Assembly (NCBI GenBank): GCA_026770025.1
Contig: JAMXDE010000046.1
Span: 248,001-312,000, forward strand
Direction of reading: 5' to 3'
DNA from: Craspedostauros australis
Lineage: Eukaryota > Bacillariophyta > Bacillariophyceae > Mastogloiales > Achnanthaceae
DNA: 64,000 nt
The notes beneath the pieces were generated by a model. It ran no database searches, was not told the DNA's origin, and saw only the letters and a list, made by a program, of their open reading frames with translations. Of this stretch, positions 40,141 through 52,400 are shown one piece after another; positions within the stretch are counted from its first letter, which is position 1; every line of letters begins with the position of its first letter. Made by a program: the position numbers and the translations under genes.

Positions 40141-40920
40141 ATGATCTTCGGTCCCCGGCTGCTGATGAACCTGATCTGCTCGCTGTTGCTCTGTCTCCTG
40201 ACCCTCGCACCCACCATCGATGCGACTCCCCAACCCCTGCAACGCGTTCAAGTGACTATGCGTGGAGCGGTGCTCTACATCTCCGACGTCACCACCGTCA
40301 AGGAACTGCAAGAGCGTATCCACGAGGAGACCGGTCTGACGCATGACGAGCAGGGCACGGCGATATACCAAGGCACCATCCTCGAGCAGTCCGACTGCTT
40401 GTCCGATCGTGGCATCACGGACGGCGCTCAGGTCAACATGATTCCCAAGCCCATGGCCAACCACTTTCGCATGCTGAAGGACATGGAGAAAGGGCTGAAG
40501 AAGCTCAAGATGAAGCTGGCATTCTCAACCGACACGCACACCATGCAACGGGATCAGAACGAAATTCAGGCCATGGAGAAGCTGCTGGCAGACCTTGCTC
40601 TCAAGGTGCCCATGCTCCAAGAGAATTTGAACAAGTTCGTTGGGTTGTTGAAGCACCCCGATGGCGTGGAACGAGCGAAGGACCCCGATCGTATCGAGGG
40701 ACTGCGGCAGGTCATCATCAACAATCCCATGCTCATGAAATACGCGCTGCAAACGGAGCCCTGCATCCCTGGATTCTCCATGATGGATACCTTGCTTGAT
40801 CCGAATGCGTGGTATCAGCAGGCCACGAGGGCCGTCGATCGATGGTCCACCATGTCCGGGTTCGATCTGTGGGAGAGCCTCGTGGGCGGGACTCTGTTTG
40901 CAGCGGGGGACGGTTGGTAG
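40141..40920 (+). CDS. Secretory-pathway protein with an N-terminal ubiquitin-like domain
   Basis: 259 residues from the ATG at 40141. A strong signal peptide (LLMNLICSLLLCLLTLAP, likely cleavage after TIDA) is followed directly by a ubiquitin-like fold at about residues 34-105: VQVTMRGAVLYISDVTTVKELQERI, TGLTHDEQGTAIYQGTIL and SDRGITDGAQVNMIP, the usual strand-helix-strand order. There is no Gly-Gly end, so it is not a processed ubiquitin modifier. The remaining 150 residues are helical and include NNPMLMKYALQ, which recalls STI1-type repeats, and a Trp-rich end. No Phe follows the signal-peptide cleavage, so plastid import is not predicted; ER lumen or secretion is inferred. Most ubiquitin-like domains act in the cytosol, so the location is unusual. 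Confidence 0.72.
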   Translation: MIFGPRLLMNLICSLLLCLLTLAPTIDATPQPLQRVQVTMRGAVLYISDVTTVKELQERIHEETGLTHDEQGTAIYQGTILEQSDCLSDRGITDGAQVNMIPKPMANHFRMLKDMEKGLKKLKMKLAFSTDTHTMQRDQNEIQAMEKLLADLALKVPMLQENLNKFVGLLKHPDGVERAKDPDRIEGLRQVIINNPMLMKYALQTEPCIPGFSMMDTLLDPNAWYQQATRAVDRWSTMSGFDLWESLVGGTLFAAGDGW

Positions 40921-42804
40921 ATGCGAGTTCGGCATGGCTGTAGTGTTGCAGACAGATCATCGCGCCACACTCTGCTCGCGCTAGTTACGCAGGACACATC
41001 CGGTCCGGTCACGTGACATTACGTCAGCATCGGCGTCACCATCAGCTTCGTCACGTGTGGAACTCGTTTTTGGTGTGTTCTGTACCGTCGAGTGTCGGGA
41101 GCATGCAAGTCGCAAGTGCATGGGGGTATCGCTGATGTCAGTCAGCCCGTACTGCCCACAAGAGCAAACAGACAAGCACGTTCGCCCGGCCCAGCTGTTG
41201 ATGGTGTGACGCTGAACAAAAGTTGACATGATGGAACGGAGATGTGGCAGGATTTTGGCAGCTCAGACGGCACAAACCGAAGCAACTCCTGCTCCTCTCT
41301 TGGAGATCCAAGCCAATGAATCTCCTCCACCATCTCGCCATCAGGAACGAGACATCAGTGATGGTGTACGAGCTATGATATTGCGCAATGGCGGAGGCAG
41401 CGAGAAGTCATGCACGGCCACCTGCAGATTCACTCAGAGCAAACGTCATTTTCTGTGAGACGGTACGAGCGTGCTGGGACGGTAGAACACAGGCTGATGA
41501 ACAAGAGGCTAATGAACAAGAAGCTGATGATGCATGCGTATCCCAAGCTGTTCCTACCATTGCTGGTGTGCTTGATTGCACCCGTACCATGATAGATAGA
41601 GAGAGGCCAGATGTTCTAAGTGCATCTTGCTCTTCTCGTACTCGTGCGAAGCTGTGGAATCGCAGACTTCAACACAGAATCGTCCATGCTTCGCCCGGTG
41701 GCGTTTCATCCCTTCAATGAAGCATTGTAGTTCCTCGCATCTTGTGCATCTGCTCGTCTGGAAGTGCCTGCACACGTGCCTCTGTGCAAGTGCATCGGTC
41801 GTGCCACGCAACAAGGGCCGATCTGCGCAGATGGACACAAAAAGTCTTCGCCTGACACACAGGTCGCTGAAATGGAGAACAAGGGCCTGGCCGCATCTTT
41901 CGGTCTGACGCCAACCCTCGTCATCATTTGGTGGTGAAGAACGAGCAAAACAAGAACCCGGCCATCAAAGTGCTGTCACGACAGACACGAATGAAAGTCC
42001 GCTGCGGTTTCCACCCCCTTAAACGGAATCCCATCACTCGTTTTGCACTTTCGGCCTCACATTTTCGCGGGATGACAGCATCAACACGAACAACAGCGTG
42101 GAGAGCGAATCTCGCTCGATCTCCATGTCAAGAGGCGAAGGAGAAAGAATCCGTCAACGAAGGTCGCAAACACACGGGCACATCAGCACCAATCAACACA
42201 GAGGGTGGTGTCATCATCGTCGTTGTCCGCCAGACCACCCATGCATCTCCCAAGTTGCACGCAACCAACAACGACTTCGCATCGGACCTTTCGCGTTTAC
42301 GGTTCCGAAGACGTGAGAAACCGAGAGCGGAGTGTCCAACCGATTGTCCCCATCGCAGTTGACATCACCACTTTCACAACCCCACAATCAACTATTCCGC
42401 GACACTCTGGCTCCTGCAGTCACGCACTTCAGGTTCGTCCAAAGGAGCTCACACTGAAATCAATACTTCACCGAAGCACACAGCACAGCGCAAAGGGAGA
42501 CTCGGGTGATCTGCTCCAAACACAGTGCCATCACATCATAAACACGCCAACGCCAAACATCGACATCATCGCCATCAACAACTGCAGCAACTGCAACTGC
42601 AACGAGGAGCAACGGTCCAGACTGGCAGCTGCGACCAACGAGAGACCCCTTCTCACAACCTTGACAACCAACCTTATCGCTTGGTGATACGATCCAGCGT
42701 GTTCTAGCCAGCTTCCTCCATTGGCCTGCGCCATCATCGGATCACTGAATCGTCACTGTGACAAAGACGACTCGTGTCCACTCGTCCCACACGAAGGCTT
42801 TCAC
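40921..42804. other. 1.9 kb spacer before the aminotransferase gene
   Basis: No supported gene. A plus-strand frame at 41388-41720 includes short imperfect repeats (ADEQEANEQEADD) but no known fold. Towards the right the sequence becomes CA-rich, probably promoter and leader of the aminotransferase gene. Confidence 0.55.
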
Positions 42805-45171
42805 ATGGACAGAACGCTTCCTGCAACTTCACATCACGACACTGCTGTCCCAATTGGAAGAAGAGCAGCATCAGCATCCACAACAGCAACAGCAACGGTG
42901 GCAGACGCAAAGCATAACGCCAAAGAGAAAGGAATCATGCCGTCGCCCACTTCAGTCGTTGCGAACCGCGGTGAACATCACCGAGTTGCTCCGCTCAAAC
43001 TTTCGGAGCAACCCAGTCAGCTTCACAATCATAACCACCACAGCCATCAGCAGCATCAACAACACCACCGAAGTCAAGCGACCAATCACAACTACTACTA
43101 CACTCAACAGCAAGTATTCCAGGGCCTGCATTCCCAGCAGCATGGCAGCCAAGCTCAGGAGACCGGATGGGAGTGCCCCGCATCTGAAAAGTCCAAACGC
43201 ACCATCAACCCTGTCCGGCCAATCATCGATTCCATCTTGAAGGACATCAAGATGGGCTACCAAAGAGCAGACGGGAAGGACCCGATATCGCTGGCGGTAA
43301 GTTGATGCCAGGTAGGAGGATGGCACGGGAGATCGCAATTGACCTTCCCTCTCGCGAAGTCACAATACCGTGATTGAATGAAGCCTGTGCATTTGCATGG
43401 CGAATCTATGTTGGATTCGTCTTCACTTGCACGATTGTGCTCGTATGATGCCTATGCACATCACTCACGTTCATGTATCTGGTCCATTCTACTCTATACA
43501 CAACTGCATCTTCACAATCAACCGTGCATTTCTGGCCTGCTCGTACATGCTTAAATGCTATGGTGTTGACGCGCTCCGGTATGCTCACGCATATGTGCCC
43601 ATACACATGTTCATATGGTATGCACTGCGTTCAATCCAACATCCTCCACCATCGTCTGTTCGTTGCCAACCTCCGAAATCAACATTGGTTGTTGCAGCAA
43701 TGTGATCCAGCAGCTTCATCCGCTCTGAAACCGTGCAATGCGGCCCTCGACGCAGTCGCACGTGCTCTGCGCGAACGACACCACTCTGCATCATACCTTA
43801 ACGCTTCAGGTTCCCCGGAGGCCCGAGTGGCTGTTGCACACCATCACTCGTACCACGAGCACATCATCGGCGCCGACAACATCGTGATTGCCAACGGTTG
43901 CTCGGGGGCGTTGCAACTGGCGTTGGATACGCTCCTCGATCCAGGAACGACCGTGCTGGTCCCACACCCAGGATTCCCGCTGTACCAAATGATCGCGGAA
44001 TCGAATGGAGCCAAGGTCATCGAGTACCACCTGCTGCAGGACCGGAACTGGGAGTGCGACATGGACCATCTCGAATCCATCATGGCTTCATCGACGAACG
44101 TGCGCGCCATCATCATCAACAACCCATCCAACCCAACCGGGGCGGTGTTCTCTGAGTACCATCTGAAGCAGATCGTCAGCTTTGCGGCGAAGCACCATCT
44201 ACCGATCGTGTCCGACGAGATCTACGGCGAGATCACATTCGCTCCGCACAAGTTTCATCCCATGGCACTTGTGGCTGCCAAGATGGGACGGCAGGTTCCA
44301 GTCATCACGGCGAGCGGGATCTCGAAGCAATTTCTCGTTCCTGGATGGCGGGTCGGTTGGTTGGCATTCCATGACAAGTAAGTGAAGGGTGCATCAGTGC
44401 ATGCTATGCCCACGAGCGTACCCACCGCGTACGGCAGCGTATGAACAGAGTCTGTGAGTCTGCGTGCAACGTGCTTCATGCTGATGATCTGGATCAGAGG
44501 ACGGCATTCAAACTCAAGGATCTTCTGGACATCCATGTGCATCTCGCGAGCTAGCCAATCTCACCGAATGACTGTTACCACTTTACTCTACTTTGCTCTG
44601 CTCTGCTGACTCTTGGACATTCCGCTGTACTCTGCTGTATCTTGTGCCATGCACCATCCCCACCACCCGCCGCCAACGTTCCAGCAACTACAACTCCCTG
44701 CAAGGCATCCAGGACGGCGTGAAGCGGCTGGCACAAATCCAGCTCGGCGCGTCACATCTCGCCCAGGCCGCCGTCCCCGTTCTGCTCTCGCTAGCTACAC
44801 CTGGCGTGGCAGAGTGGAAGAAGAACGTGAAGGAAACGCTGGAGCAGCAGGCAATCTTCTTCTGCGACATCATCTCGCGGTGCGATGGACTGGAGGTAAT
44901 CCCACCACAGGGCGCGATGTACGTCATCGTGAAGGTGGACTGCCGCCAGCTGGGCTTGTCGGATGATACGGAATTCGCCAGGCGGCTGCTCGAGGAAGAG
45001 AACGTGTTCGTGCTGCCTGGCAGTGCATTCGGGGTGCCCAACGTGTTCAGGGCCGTCATCTCGTCGCCTGGCTCCGTGTTGGAGACAGCGTCCCTGCGCA
45101 TCCATGATTTTTGCCAGAGGTGCTGCGAACAAACTGAACGCAAGAGGAAGAAGCCACGCAGCGCCAAGTAG
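42805..45171 (+). CDS. Tyrosine/nicotianamine-type aminotransferase with long N-terminal extension (3 exons)
   Basis: Join 42805..43296, 43698..44377, 44685..45171 (introns 401 and 307 bp; donors GTAAGT, acceptors CAG) gives 552 residues. All junctions keep the family alignment: ISLA/QCDP across the first and FHDN/NYNS across the second. The fold is a class I/II PLP aminotransferase: NPVRPIIDS, YLNASGSPEARVAVA, GCSGALQLAL, INNPSNPTGAVFS, SDEIYGEITF, and the PLP lysine in SGISKQFLVPGWRVGW. Closest resemblance is to tyrosine aminotransferases, which start tyrosine breakdown with 2-oxoglutarate. About 130 residues rich in His, Gln and Ser precede the catalytic part; no clear targeting peptide is seen, and a later start at 42937 is possible. 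Confidence 0.88.
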
Positions 45172-46385
45172 ACCAAGGGAGAGGGAGGCAGGTAGATAGG
45201 TAGACACCCTGACAACCAGACAGTCAGTCAGTCAGTCAGTCTGTGAAGAAATGATATAGCTAGACAGAGAGTAGACCTCACAGCGTACGAAGGTAAAGAC
45301 AGATGGGAACATATAATACGAGAGTACCACACCATACCATGCACACCGCGCATCCCACAATAGACACAAGGCAAGGTCAGGTGCAACATGGCAGAAGAAC
45401 GCAGAACAAGCACGCACACACAATTCGGAACAATCGCACATCGCGCTATCAATAGACTAACACCATACTACTCGTAAATTGGAAAGTAGAATACCATCAC
45501 AAGGGCATGGTTCTATACTTCACGCGCCTTACGAAGCAAGTGCCATCCCAAGAACAAGAGCACGCAGCAGGGGGGAGGTGACATTGATGATCGTTTCAGA
45601 CACTGGGCAAGCAGACGTTTATCTGAGTTGGATGAATGAATCTAGACACGATGACGAAGGCTATGTGACTGTCCATGTTTTGGACAAGTGCAATCCCGGA
45701 TTTGAATACGTGTTGATGTTCGTGAATGAAAAGTCACGTCTCACTCCCACCACACACTCGACAACGACGCCAAAGAACAATGCCGGCACTCGTGCGTGTG
45801 GCGAAACGCACGACAACAATTGCAATTGCTCCAAAAGCATTCCAAAGACGTGGAAGAGAAGTCACGCAACAGACCAGTCATAACACTTCCGACACTTCCG
45901 ACACTTCCGACAAGGACGAGAGCAAGGAGGAAGACCATCGTGAACCGCATGTGACAGAGAGAGAAAGAGGAGTCAAAGGAAGCAAAGGAAGCAAGGAAAA
46001 GCGAAATCTGGCAAGTGCTCTGGTCTGAGCTTCAGCTAAGCTTTGGCTGAGAAAGAGGGAGAGCCATCGTGGCTTCTGCGAATCTGAAAAGTGGAAGGGG
46101 AGAAAGCAGATTCTTCTTCATTTGCACACGCCACACTCCACGAGCTACTCTTCCCGAATCCATCACCAACACTTGCCGTCGGTGACGTTTCGTCGTCATT
46201 GGCCACACTGCATTGTGTCGAACATCGGCGTGCTGGAAGAGTTAGACCTGCGCACTCAAGCAGTCACAACTCCGGTCTTCGCACAATCCATCAACGAGAT
46301 TGGAAGTCTCCGCACGCTGCACAAAGCTCGGCCAACAACCTTCTTTCCGCAAGATTCTGAAGAGCAGCGCATCAACTGAAACGAG
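45172..46385. other. 1.2 kb spacer before AGC kinase gene
   Basis: AT-rich on the left, with an octamer TACTCGTA at 45469-45476. It contains short GTCA repeats near 45222-45240 and a triple TTCCGACAC repeat near 45890. No supported gene. Confidence 0.6.
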
Positions 46386-49178
46386 ATGAGTCGACCAAAT
46401 TCCTCCAATCGAGGCAAGCCGGTCTACGCCGATGCATCGGACATCGTGGATGGCTTTGCGAACGGTCTGAACTTGAACTCGTCGTTGCCAAACGGCAGGA
46501 ATGCTGTCGATGCGGACTTTCAGGCGTTCAAACGATTGTCGGACACCATCGCGACGGATGGGACGGATGGCAGCAGCATCTTGCGGAGGGAGACATCGCA
46601 GGATCTTCGATCTTCCATCCGCTCGCAGGAGCTCACGACGTCGCTGGATGGATCCATCAGGGATAGCGCCGATGGCTTCAGGAAGGACGCTAATGGTTTG
46701 TTCCGCGAGAACGGGGCATCGAATTCATCCGTCTCCCCAAGCAGAGGGACAGTTTTGGACGCAGCAGCGGCTTCCTCTTCAAGTGCCACGCCAATGAAAG
46801 ATGGCCCAAACCGTTCGAATGGCAGCAGTCTCTCCGCATCTGGAGGAGCAACGGATGCAATGCGGACGTCGCCAACGGAAGGGGCAACGCAAAAGGAAGA
46901 ACAGCAGCCAAAGGCCGATCCCCAGCTTCGATTTGTCACCACCAAGGACTTTGAGCTTCTCAAGGTCATTGGCATGGGCGCGTTCGGCAAGGTGCTTCAG
47001 GTCCGAAACAAGGAATCCAAGCAGGTCCTTGCCATGAAGGTCATCTCCAAGCGGCTGCTCAAGAGAAAGCAAGGTTACATCGAGAACGTGCAGGCGGAGC
47101 GCAACATCCTGACCCGTGTCAATCATCCCTTCGTCGTCTGCATGCATTGCTGCTTCCAGACCAAGGAAAAACTCTTCATCATCATGGATTTTCTGGCTGG
47201 CGGGGAGCTCTTTCTGCGGCTCGGACGTGAGGGCATATTTCTAGAATCGCAGGCGGCATTCTATCTCGCGGAGATCATCCTGGGCGTGGACCATTTGCAC
47301 ACGAGAGGTATTCTGCATCGCGACTTAAAACCTGAGAATATCCTGCTGGGCAGCGACGGCCATGTCTGCTTGACGGATTTCGGCCTCGCCAAGGACTTTG
47401 GACCGGACTGGACCGACACCGGGGATGACGAGTCGAGAGCGCGCACCATCTGCGGCACGCAGGAGTATATGGCACCCGAGATGGTGGCGCACAAGGGCTA
47501 CGGCAAGGCTGCGGACTACTGGTCGCTGGGCTGCATCGCCTACGAGATGCTCAACGGTCTGCCACCCTTCTCATCCAAGCAGGGTTCCAAGGAGCTCTTC
47601 CGCAAGATCATGAGCGAGAAGGTCAAGATGCCACCAGGTTCCTCCGCCGCTGCCTGCAAGTTGCTGAAGGGATTGCTCAACCGCGATGTGCAGGCCCGGC
47701 TTGGCGTTTCCAAATCGACCATGTTCTCCGTCGGTGGCGTCACCGCTCTGAAGCAGGCCGATTTCTTCAAGGCCATGCAATGGGACAAGCTGGAGAAGAA
47801 GCAAATCACACCGCCGTACGATCTGTCGGTGCAGAGCGACATCGACCTCAAGAACTTTCACGACGAATTCACCAAGATGGCGCTGCCACGATCCGTCGTC
47901 CTCCTATCCTCCAACGACAACGACAAAACCAGACGCTGCGATTCCGAGGCATTCCGTGGATTTTCCTTCATCCAGGAAGAATTCATTCTTCCGACGCGCG
48001 ATGAGGCGGACATCGAGCATTACTGGAATGCAGATCCTGAGGAGGATGGCGAATCCATCAGTGACGCGGCATCGTCAAAGGCCGACTTCGATGCCTCCGC
48101 CAGCACCGAACGGCTCGTCCCCGAGAAGAAGAAACGCCCACCGCGCAAGCGCAAGAAGAAGAAGAACAAAGCCAACGCGGACACGGCGTCACAAGCGTCG
48201 TCCAAGGCGACGGTATCAACACTTGGGGATGTGGCATCCACAAATGAAAGTCAAACGAAGCCGGCGGTCAAAGAAGATGCAACCACATCCAAACCAGCAA
48301 CAGTTACAAACGCCGAACCTTCCATTGCTGCGCAGGCAGCACCCAAGCCAGCTCTTGCTCCCGCCTTCGTGCCGGCGAAACCTACGCCGAAACCCAAACC
48401 AAAGAAACAAGTGTGGCAGTCCGTGTCAACGGCGACAACCAAGCGCAATGCCCGCCAACCGACAACCCAGCAACGTCCACAAGCGAAGAACGCCTTGGCA
48501 CAACCGTTCACAAAATTCAACGTCCAACCACCATCCATATCTGCGCTGCCTGGTACAAGGACCGCACCTGCCGGAGCTACTGGTGGATGGAATCAGAGAG
48601 GAAATCTGCAGCAGAACGCACAATCAGCGCAGTATCGACAGCAGCAACAATACTACCAGCAGCAGCAGCAGCAGCAGCAGAGACAACAGCCGGCAGCTGG
48701 AGCAAGGCGGGGCGCACCTCAGCAACAGCAACAAAAGCGGACAGCCGCATCGCCTGGATCATGGGCCGCCAAAATGCAGCAATCGGGTACGAGGCAGGCA
48801 CCCAGACAGACCCAAGGTCAAGCGGCTGGATTTGCGACGCCGCCGACACAGAAAGGCATTCACCAACTGGCAACATCAGGAGCACCTGCTTTCCCATCCA
48901 CTGGCGCACCATCCAATGCGAGCAATTGGCGAAACCAAGAACCGTCGCCCTCAAGCAACTGGAGAAGTCACAGCTCGCCGCAAGTGCGCCGAGCCATTCA
49001 CGATGCAAACACAAGACAATCGCCAAATCCACAACAACCCGACAAGACCAGTCCTCTCCTTCACGGTGCGCCTAGCTGGCCAACTTTGAAGACTGACTTT
49101 CCAGCCGTCAAGTCCACCGCCACTAAGAAAACCAACGCCGCTCCGAAACTGAAGGGCGCCTGGGCATCGAAGACGTAG
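46386..49178 (+). CDS. AGC-family Ser/Thr protein kinase with glutamine-rich tail
   Basis: 930 residues, single exon. A Ser-rich N-terminal region of 185 residues leads into a complete AGC kinase domain: glycine loop GMGAFGKV (about 196), AMKV lysine (about 216), HRDLKPEN (about 311), TDFGLAK (about 331), and the T-loop TICGTQEYMAPE (about 354), the PDK1-type site. A modest insertion (PDWTDTGDDESRA) lies between DFG and the T-loop. The AGC C-tail ends with a hydrophobic motif FRGFSF (about 523), where the Ser fits the TORC2/PDK1-docking phosphosite, so S6K/Akt-type control is plausible. After residue 570 the protein is basic and disordered (KKKRPPRKRKKKKNK), with a polyglutamine run near 752-770 from CAG repeats. 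The pathway role is not identifiable. Confidence 0.92.
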   Translation: MSRPNSSNRGKPVYADASDIVDGFANGLNLNSSLPNGRNAVDADFQAFKRLSDTIATDGTDGSSILRRETSQDLRSSIRSQELTTSLDGSIRDSADGFRKDANGLFRENGASNSSVSPSRGTVLDAAAASSSSATPMKDGPNRSNGSSLSASGGATDAMRTSPTEGATQKEEQQPKADPQLRFVTTKDFELLKVIGMGAFGKVLQVRNKESKQVLAMKVISKRLLKRKQGYIENVQAERNILTRVNHPFVVCMHCCFQTKEKLFIIMDFLAGGELFLRLGREGIFLESQAAFYLAEIILGVDHLHTRGILHRDLKPENILLGSDGHVCLTDFGLAKDFGPDWTDTGDDESRARTICGTQEYMAPEMVAHKGYGKAADYWSLGCIAYEMLNGLPPFSSKQGSKELFRKIMSEKVKMPPGSSAAACKLLKGLLNRDVQARLGVSKSTMFSVGGVTALKQADFFKAMQWDKLEKKQITPPYDLSVQSDIDLKNFHDEFTKMALPRSVVLLSSNDNDKTRRCDSEAFRGFSFIQEEFILPTRDEADIEHYWNADPEEDGESISDAASSKADFDASASTERLVPEKKKRPPRKRKKKKNKANADTASQASSKATVSTLGDVASTNESQTKPAVKEDATTSKPATVTNAEPSIAAQAAPKPALAPAFVPAKPTPKPKPKKQVWQSVSTATTKRNARQPTTQQRPQAKNALAQPFTKFNVQPPSISALPGTRTAPAGATGGWNQRGNLQQNAQSAQYRQQQQYYQQQQQQQQRQQPAAGARRGAPQQQQQKRTAASPGSWAAKMQQSGTRQAPRQTQGQAAGFATPPTQKGIHQLATSGAPAFPSTGAPSNASNWRNQEPSPSSNWRSHSSPQVRRAIHDANTRQSPNPQQPDKTSPLLHGAPSWPTLKTDFPAVKSTATKKTNAAPKLKGAWASKT
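48640..48700 (+). repeat. CAG repeat encoding polyglutamine in kinase tail
   Basis: Interrupted CAG/CAA codons encode two Gln-rich runs separated by YY. Pure CAG units here could change length by slippage without shifting the frame. Confidence 0.85.
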
Positions 49179-49487
49179 GATCAAACGCATTTGGTGTTAG
49201 TTCAAAGGGCAGCATCGCAAGCCCTTTGCGGTACGAGTAGAAGTACCATACTTCGTTACCTTTCATCTTACTCATAAAGATACATTCGCCCTCGGTCACT
49301 GCATGCTTCGACTCTTCTTATTCATTTGTCGATAGATGCCGCACACGATCATGTGTCAAAGAGTGGCTCCTGCACGAGTACCATGTCTCCTTTTGTGCGA
49401 AGGTTGTACAAGCGAGTGGCCAGAGTTGGAGAGGACTCTGCAGAGTGTAGTGGTCGAGTGCTTCGCGTTGACCAGAGTACCGCCCCT
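49179..49487. other. Convergent 3' spacer, AGC kinase / glycosidase-like gene
   Basis: 309 bp between convergent stops, with TACGAGTA at 49232-49239 located 54 bp after the kinase stop. No gene. Confidence 0.6.
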
Positions 49488-52400
49488 TCAGACTTTCCTT
49501 GTCTGTGTACCCTCGTATTGCCAGTGCGTCTCATCCTGCCTTCGATCAGCCTCGGCATCATCGAATGATACTTGAATGCTTCCTGCAGCAGAGATACGAA
49601 TGGACTTTGTTACGACCTGGAAAGCGATATTGCGATCATTCGATTCCTTTGTGGAACGAGAAAACGATCGAGTGGCCGATGCGTTCCCCACTGGCATCAG
49701 TGCGGTCACCTCCAAGATCTCATTTGGCATTCCAACAACAGTAACCGACACAGAAATCTTTGTGCATTTGACGTTGGCGAATCGCTTGGGCGACAAAGCA
49801 ACATACTTGGTCAAGTCGCCCAGCAGAAACCAACCATTATCCCGACACTGCTGCCATACGGTGATCACCTGCGGGGCGAGGTTGGATCCGCCGGTGACAT
49901 TGGAAAAAGAAGAAGACGGAATTCGGACGATGCTTTCCGTGAGATCCGAAGGGTTCGATACGCGCACCAGCTGAATGCATGGGCTTGTATGGACAATGTT
50001 CATCCCGTGACTGCAGGTATTGTGGTCAGAAAAGGGACGGTACACAAGCAAGATCGGCCATGGAACGTTGATGATGCTCTCATTCCTGTCAGCAATCGCT
50101 CCAACTCGAGGCCAGAAGTCACGAAGCCTGATTGCGTGGTCAGGCGTCGAGACGTTGAAGGATACAAATATCCAGGATGGACCCGGCTGCGTGTATGTGG
50201 TATAGACGTGTATGCCTTGCGGAATGCCTCTCACCGATGTTTCCAGGAAGGCGGAGTCGATCGTCGTGATAGCCTTGGACGGTTTCAGCAACGTTCCATC
50301 CGCAGATATAGCCCTTCGGATCAAGGTGCTGTTGGACATGCCGAGGCCGTCTGAAATACCAACCGGCCCCGTGCTCATCAAGGCGAGCACTATGTGCAGC
50401 GGCATCGCCGGTGCTTCATGATCTGGTGTCCATTCACAACCAGGTATCGCCGTGCGGTTATTCGTTGTCGTCCAGAGCGTATCTTTGGAGGGAGCGGCTC
50501 CCAGCGACCATACCAACAGGGATGACGCTCCAATGTTCCAAGATTCTCCGTAGCAGTAATCGAAGGATACTCGGAAGTTGGTCACCGCGGGCATCGAAAG
50601 GGAAGCTAACACATCGGATGGAGTTGCGTAGCACCATTGAACGGAGACGTTTTGACGCAACGCTGCCTGTGCCATGCCTCGTTGCCAGGCGTCCACGTTC
50701 GACGTCGAAGTGATGAATTCGGGGACGCAATTGTGGTTCTGATTCATAAAATCGGGCTCGAAGCTCGTCATTCCAACTTCGGCACCCTTGTGGAAGAACC
50801 ACTCGTAGAAGGATCGCGATTGGGATGGATGGACATCTTGGAATGCAAATATGTCGCAACCTGGCAATGAAGTGTCGGAGGAAACCGATGACCATGCCGA
50901 ACAGTTGTGAGTGCAGCTATGATTGCGCCTGTACTTGTACCGTGAGTAAACGTTGCTACTGATTGCTGTCTCATTCGATTGAGAGAAGTAGGTTGAGTTC
51001 GGACAAAAGTATGGCGCGTACAGCTGCAGGGGCATGCCGTCCAATGCATCGGAGAGATCTTTCAATGGTAGCGGGTATTGTGGCCCAAGCCCGCCATCAA
51101 CGCCCCACGTATCGACGCACCATGGTGCGGCCGTTCCTCTTCCGGTCGAAGCTCCTGCTCCTTGGAATGACAGGTATCCTATGGATATGTTGTGCCGCAG
51201 TCGGAGTGTGGTGATGGTATCGATGAGCACTTGTGAGCAGTTCGTTTCGTGGCAAAAACAGTAAAATGCTCCGTTGTCTGTCTGGTATCCGATCTTGTCC
51301 AAGGTGACATCATGAATTTTGAATGAGGACGACGGTACCGATGCTGCACTTGTATCCAAACGAGGCTGGATTTGTGTGCCATCGGTCTTCTTGGTGGGTC
51401 CAAAGCTCCGCTGTAGAAGCTTTCCCCAGTCATCAAGGGTGTTCGTGATCCCGCCATCTCTTCCAACGAACAGCAACGTCCGATGACGATAATTGCGTGG
51501 CGCTTGCTTGATTCTCCCACTGAGACCAGTGGCCCAAGCTTCGGTAGCGTGCGTTTGGTGCGAATAGGCATTGCTTTCACCTGCATCGCCAGAAAGATGG
51601 ACCGCCAGACTTCCATTTCCACTCGATGTTGCCTTCCAATTCCCCCATGCACTTCCAACAAGTACTTGCGCGATCAATGGATCGCTTGTGTCGTACCAAA
51701 GCGTCGGTCCACCCGCTGGTCCCTTCGAATGGCGACGAACAGATTGCACGAAGGAACCTTCCCAGCTGATCGGTGCCATCTTGCGTTCCACAGTGGATTC
51801 GGAACTTTCGTTCGGAAGTGCTCGCCGTCGCAGAGTTGGCAGCGATGCGAACGCAGGAAAGTTGGTAGAGACTCCGTCATATTCGTACTCGCGGGATGAT
51901 GCATCGACGTCCACTTTCGCATTCTGGGTTGCATGCATGCCCGCGCTGTCAACCGTCGATGTTGCGTTGGCGCCATCCGGGTATCGGATCTCGAAGATGA
52001 TCTGACGTTGAGAATGAAAATTGATGATGGACGTCTCCACGACAGTGCTGATTGGCGAAGAGAGGAATTGACTTTGCTTGCCGTGCGAATACTCCCTCGT
52101 CGCGACACATCTCCTCAACACGGAGTGCTTTGTGAAGTTTCCCATCACGCGATGCCGTCCTCGCGTCTGTGTCGTATTCAGCACTGTCATTACTTGTTGT
52201 TGTTGTTGTTGCTGCAATATCTCGCCATTGTGATCGTCGCTGGCGTCAGCAATGCACCAGAGACTATTCACAAAGACGGCCACTCGGCTACCCTCCCATT
52301 CAATCCCCAACGGTTCTTCCATTCGCGGTGGTGATCGCGTTGCTTCATCCGTAGCGCCTGCATCCCTGCGTATGGTTGCGTCCACATCTGTGCCAACATT

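Noticed and set aside
47956..49089. 377-codon plus-strand open frame in another phase
   Set aside because: Out-of-frame shadow of the AGC kinase tail, driven by its CAG and AAG repeats.
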